From contig DDMS01000033.1 of the NCBI GenBank assembly GCA_002340765.1, positions 25,992 to 89,991 on the forward strand: a stretch of 64,000 nt of DNA, given 5' to 3'. Origin of the DNA: Flavobacteriaceae bacterium UBA2540 (GTDB lineage: Bacteria > Bacteroidota > Bacteroidia > Flavobacteriales > Flavobacteriaceae). Position 1 is the first letter of the stretch. Each line of letters begins with the position of its first letter. The position numbers and the translations under genes are program-made. Positions 61,812 to 64,000 of the stretch are shown piece by piece. The notes beneath the pieces are model-generated. The model saw only the letters and a program-made list of their open reading frames with translations, had not been told where the DNA came from and ran no database searches.

Positions 61812-62265
61812 ATGAAAATGTGAACTCATAAAATCATTGTTCTACTACTTTTTATTATTTTTTCGTGTGGAAATGAAAAAAAATAGCTACAAAATTTCAA
61901 AAATCATTAGAAGAAAGTAGAAAGAATATATACCATTTTCTGAAGTTACCCAGGTTGGAAATCTTTGTTTTTTAACGGGTCAAATTAGCAAAAATCATCA
62001 AACAGGAAAAATAGCTGAAGTAGGCATTGAAACTGAAACTGCTCAAGTCATCAAAAACATTGAAATTGTCTTAAAAACTCACAACATACCCTTAAAATAT
62101 GATGTAAGATGTACTTTAATTTTATCAGATATCGAGGATTTTTCAAAAATGAATGCAGTATATACTCCTTTTTTTGTTGATAATTTAACAGCAAGAACTA
62201 CCTTTACAGCCAATTTAGTAGTAGGTGCTAAAATTGAAATTGAAGTGAATGCTGCAAAAAAGTAA
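61812..62265 (+). pseudogene. RidA-family lipoprotein pseudogene
   Basis: Downstream 61921-62265 is an open 114-codon RidA domain without a start: IPFSEVTQVGNLCFLTGQIS, TETAQVIKNIEIVLKTH, SDIEDFSKMNAVYTPFF, TARTTFTANL and KIEIEVNA. In front, ATG at 61812 begins a lipoprotein signal (THKIIVLLLFIIFSCGNEKK), but TGA is its fourth codon, TAG follows at 61884, the frame changes, and a third stop is at 61918. RidA hydrolyses reactive imines; a lipoprotein form would act in the periplasm. Clearly inactivated at the 5' end; the domain itself looks recently intact. Stops one base before queE. Confidence 0.78.
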
Positions 62266-62266
62266 G

Positions 62267-62896
62267 ATGGATAAACATACACAAGAACAGGTTAACAAAG
62301 GAATTATGCTCCCCTTAATGGAGGAGTTTTACACCATTCAAGGAGAAGGATATCACACAGGAAGAGCTGCTTATTTTATCAGAGTTGGTGGTTGTGATGT
62401 AGGTTGTCATTGGTGTGATGTAAAAGAAAGTTGGAATGCAGATTTGCATCCTCCAACATTGGTTGAAAACATTGTTGAAACTGCAAAAAAATACTCAAAT
62501 ACAGTCGTGATTACTGGTGGAGAGCCTTTGATGTGGTCTATGGATTTTATCACAAAATTATTGCAAGAAAACAATATCAAAACACATATAGAAACTTCTG
62601 GAGCATATTCTTTTTCAGGAAAATGGGATTGGTTTTGCTTGTCGCCAAAAAAAACAAAATTTCCTTTAGAGGAAGTTTATTCAAAAGCTGATGAGTTAAA
62701 AATGATCATTCACAACAAAAGTGATTTTGATTTCGCAGAACAACAAGCAGCAAAAGTTTCTGAAAAATGTGAACTTTTTTTACAACCTGAATGGAGTAAA
62801 AAAGAAAAAATGACTCCTGAAATTGTGGATTATGTAATGAAAAATCCAAAATGGAAAATTTCTTTACAAACACATAAATATTTGAATATCCCTTAA
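62267..62896 (+). CDS. queE: 7-carboxy-7-deazaguanine synthase
   Basis: 209 residues from ATG 62267, one nt after the RidA stop; ATG 62249 would add six. Radical SAM motif GGCDVGCHWCDVKESW has the C-x3-C-x2-C set, preceded by EEFYTIQGEGYHTGRAAYFI; the SAM-binding TGGEPLMW follows. It makes the 7-deazaguanine core of queuosine from 6-carboxytetrahydropterin. queC and queD are not in the window. Convergent with cmk 3 nt away. Confidence 0.94.
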   Translation: MDKHTQEQVNKGIMLPLMEEFYTIQGEGYHTGRAAYFIRVGGCDVGCHWCDVKESWNADLHPPTLVENIVETAKKYSNTVVITGGEPLMWSMDFITKLLQENNIKTHIETSGAYSFSGKWDWFCLSPKKTKFPLEEVYSKADELKMIIHNKSDFDFAEQQAAKVSEKCELFLQPEWSKKEKMTPEIVDYVMKNPKWKISLQTHKYLNIP

Positions 62897-62899
62897 TTG

Positions 62900-63589
62900 T
62901 TAGTTGATCCGCTTATCAATCAACTCACAAATTCGCTCAAATTGCTCTTGAATTCTCAAATCAGAATTATCAATTTCAATAGCTTCAGTTGCCTTTATCA
63001 ATGGTGAATCTTCTCTAGTAGAATCTATTCTATCCCGTTCTAGAACATTTTGCAAAATCTCTTCATAAGACACGGCATCTCCTTTGTCAATCAACTCTGT
63101 ATACCTTCTCATCGCTCTTTTGTCAACAGAAGCAGTCATGAAGATTTTCAGTTCAGCAAAAGGAAAAACAACCGTTCCAATATCTCTTCCATCCATCACA
63201 ATCCCCCCATTTTTACCTATAGCTTGTTGTTCAGCAACTAGTTTTTTACGCACTTCAGAAATGGCTGCCACTTTACTCACCAATTGCGAAATTTCCAAAG
63301 TCCGAATTTCATTTTCTACGTTTTCATCGTTCAGAAACATTTCTGCAAAACCCAAGTTTTCATTAAAACAAAATTCCAATGAAATGGAGTCCAATGAAGA
63401 AATCAATTTTTCAACATCAAAAAAATCCTCTCTAATAAATTGATTTTTCTTAGCAAAAAGCGCTACAGCCCGATACATAGCACCTGTATCAACGTAAATA
63501 TAATTATATTTCTTAGCCAATAATTTGGCAATCGTACTTTTTCCAGTAGATGAAAATCCGTCAATAGCAATTGTAATTTTTTGTCTCAT
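62900..63589 (-). CDS. cmk: Cytidylate kinase
   Basis: 229 residues. P-loop DGFSSTGKSTIAKLLAKK; YVDTGAMYRAVALFA; GRDIGTVVFPFAELKIFMTA; and RRYTELIDKGD lid region. Phosphorylates CMP/dCMP. The ATG follows directly on the porQ stop (zero spacing), an adjacency I associate with Bacteroidota. Confidence 0.96.
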   Translation of the reverse strand: MRQKITIAIDGFSSTGKSTIAKLLAKKYNYIYVDTGAMYRAVALFAKKNQFIREDFFDVEKLISSLDSISLEFCFNENLGFAEMFLNDENVENEIRTLEISQLVSKVAAISEVRKKLVAEQQAIGKNGGIVMDGRDIGTVVFPFAELKIFMTASVDKRAMRRYTELIDKGDAVSYEEILQNVLERDRIDSTREDSPLIKATEAIEIDNSDLRIQEQFERICELIDKRIN

Positions 63590-64000
63590 TTATCTTTTAT
63601 CTAAATCAATTTGTAAACTAAAAGTACTCGCATTGGTGGCCGAATGAAATTTTGAGTACGCATAATTGAATTTAAAATTGTTCATTTTCAGTCCAAATCC
63701 GAAAGAAATTCCTCCAAATGTACGCACATTTTGCAATTTCAATTCAGCAGCTCTTCTAAAATTATATCCCAATCTAATATTGATAGGACTTTCAGGAAAT
63801 AGCTCGGCACCAACTACAAAATGCCTCATTGCATTTTCAAAAAAACCAATGTTTTCATTTGTCACATTTCCTTCCAAATCCGTTGTCTGCTCAGAAGGAT
63901 TAGGTAAAGAAATATTCCATTTTTGGAAATTATCAACCGTCAAATACCATTTTAATGGCACATGCTCCAATTGATAAGATGCACCAAGTGCTAACTTCAT
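63590..64000 (-). CDS. porQ: Type IX secretion protein PorQ, N-terminus outside the window
   Basis: 136 C-terminal residues; the visible Met is internal and the frame continues past base 64000. The beta-barrel pattern includes VPLKWYLTVDNFQKW, HFVVGAELFPESPINIRLGY and NFRRAAELKLQ, ending FSLQIDLDKR. These fit PorQ, an outer-membrane barrel of the T9SS linked to processing and A-LPS attachment of cargo. It fits the T9SS-tailed proteins at 0-4 kb. It is next to cmk. Confidence 0.82.
   Translation of the reverse strand: MKLALGASYQLEHVPLKWYLTVDNFQKWNISLPNPSEQTTDLEGNVTNENIGFFENAMRHFVVGAELFPESPINIRLGYNFRRAAELKLQNVRTFGGISFGFGLKMNNFKFNYAYSKFHSATNASTFSLQIDLDKR

Noticed and set aside
1..64000. CRISPR array, toxin-antitoxin or phage defence island
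   Set aside because: No regular repeats with spacers and no cas, restriction or toxin motifs were found in reading both strands.

Overview
The window reads as chromosomal sequence from a marine-type Flavobacteriaceae (Bacteroidota), most like Polaribacter or Tenacibaculum; the genus is a guess. The evidence is very low GC, type IX secretion (T9SS) sorting tails and a porQ gene, bacillithiol synthesis (bshC), MurB, valine and arginine tRNA ligases of familiar flavobacterial type, and promoters of the Bacteroidota form TTTG-N19-TAnnTTTG upstream of several genes. Nearly all of it is densely packed housekeeping DNA on both strands, with convergent genes whose stop codons overlap.

Layout. 1-4.0 kb: the 3' end of a secreted GH13 amylase, a large T9SS protein and a 62-residue exported peptide in one run. 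4.1-8.1 kb: cysteine desulfurase, an Smr protein, a low-molecular-weight phosphatase-like protein and two tandem PPK2 polyphosphate kinases. 8.2-12.8 kb: an LpxR-like protein, a RecD/UvrD-type helicase, a membrane protein, DUF3822 and rsmD. 12.8-17.8 kb: a minus-strand run of a MoxR ATPase, three SurA/parvulin-type envelope chaperones and DUF493. 18-23.8 kb: an NTPase, recQ, fmt, HU, YqgE/AlgH, a class IV aminotransferase and a START-like protein. 23.88-24.6 kb: tRNA-Met followed by a scar made of gene and IS fragments. 24.6-30.9 kb: a minus-strand operon-like series (aminotransferase, murB, Cys-rich membrane peptide, glycosyltransferase, ECF sigma factor, Nramp-like transporter, lipA). 31-42.5 kb: a broken retropepsin/PDZ gene, DUF1573, valS, an aldo/keto reductase, a large FAD/Fe-S oxidoreductase, an M14 peptidase and a YqaE peptide. 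42.5-47.4 kb: CsaA-like and Mpo1-like proteins, a structured intergenic element, and an AstE-like/RimK/RimB-like/FAD-protein operon. 47.4-48.8 kb: a second scar with an inverted tRNA-Met 3' fragment and a decayed IS1595 transposase. 48.8-64 kb: an FtsX-type permease, NamZ, a YkgJ protein, argS, lpd, bshC, a second M14 peptidase, rpsA, a RidA-lipoprotein pseudogene, queE, cmk and the 3' end of porQ.

The most informative non-standard signals are the decay sites. They are a T9SS sorting-domain fragment abutting an IS3 OrfA start, a partial tRNA-Met copy in inverted orientation 24 kb from the intact tRNA, an IS1595 pseudogene, a single in-frame stop in a retropepsin gene, and a broken RidA lipoprotein. 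Further candidates are an rpsA leader whose complementary segments cross in a pseudoknot-like order, a paired-motif hairpin element at 43.4 kb, and an Nramp homologue without the canonical metal-binding residues. No complete mobile element, defence island or CRISPR array is visible.
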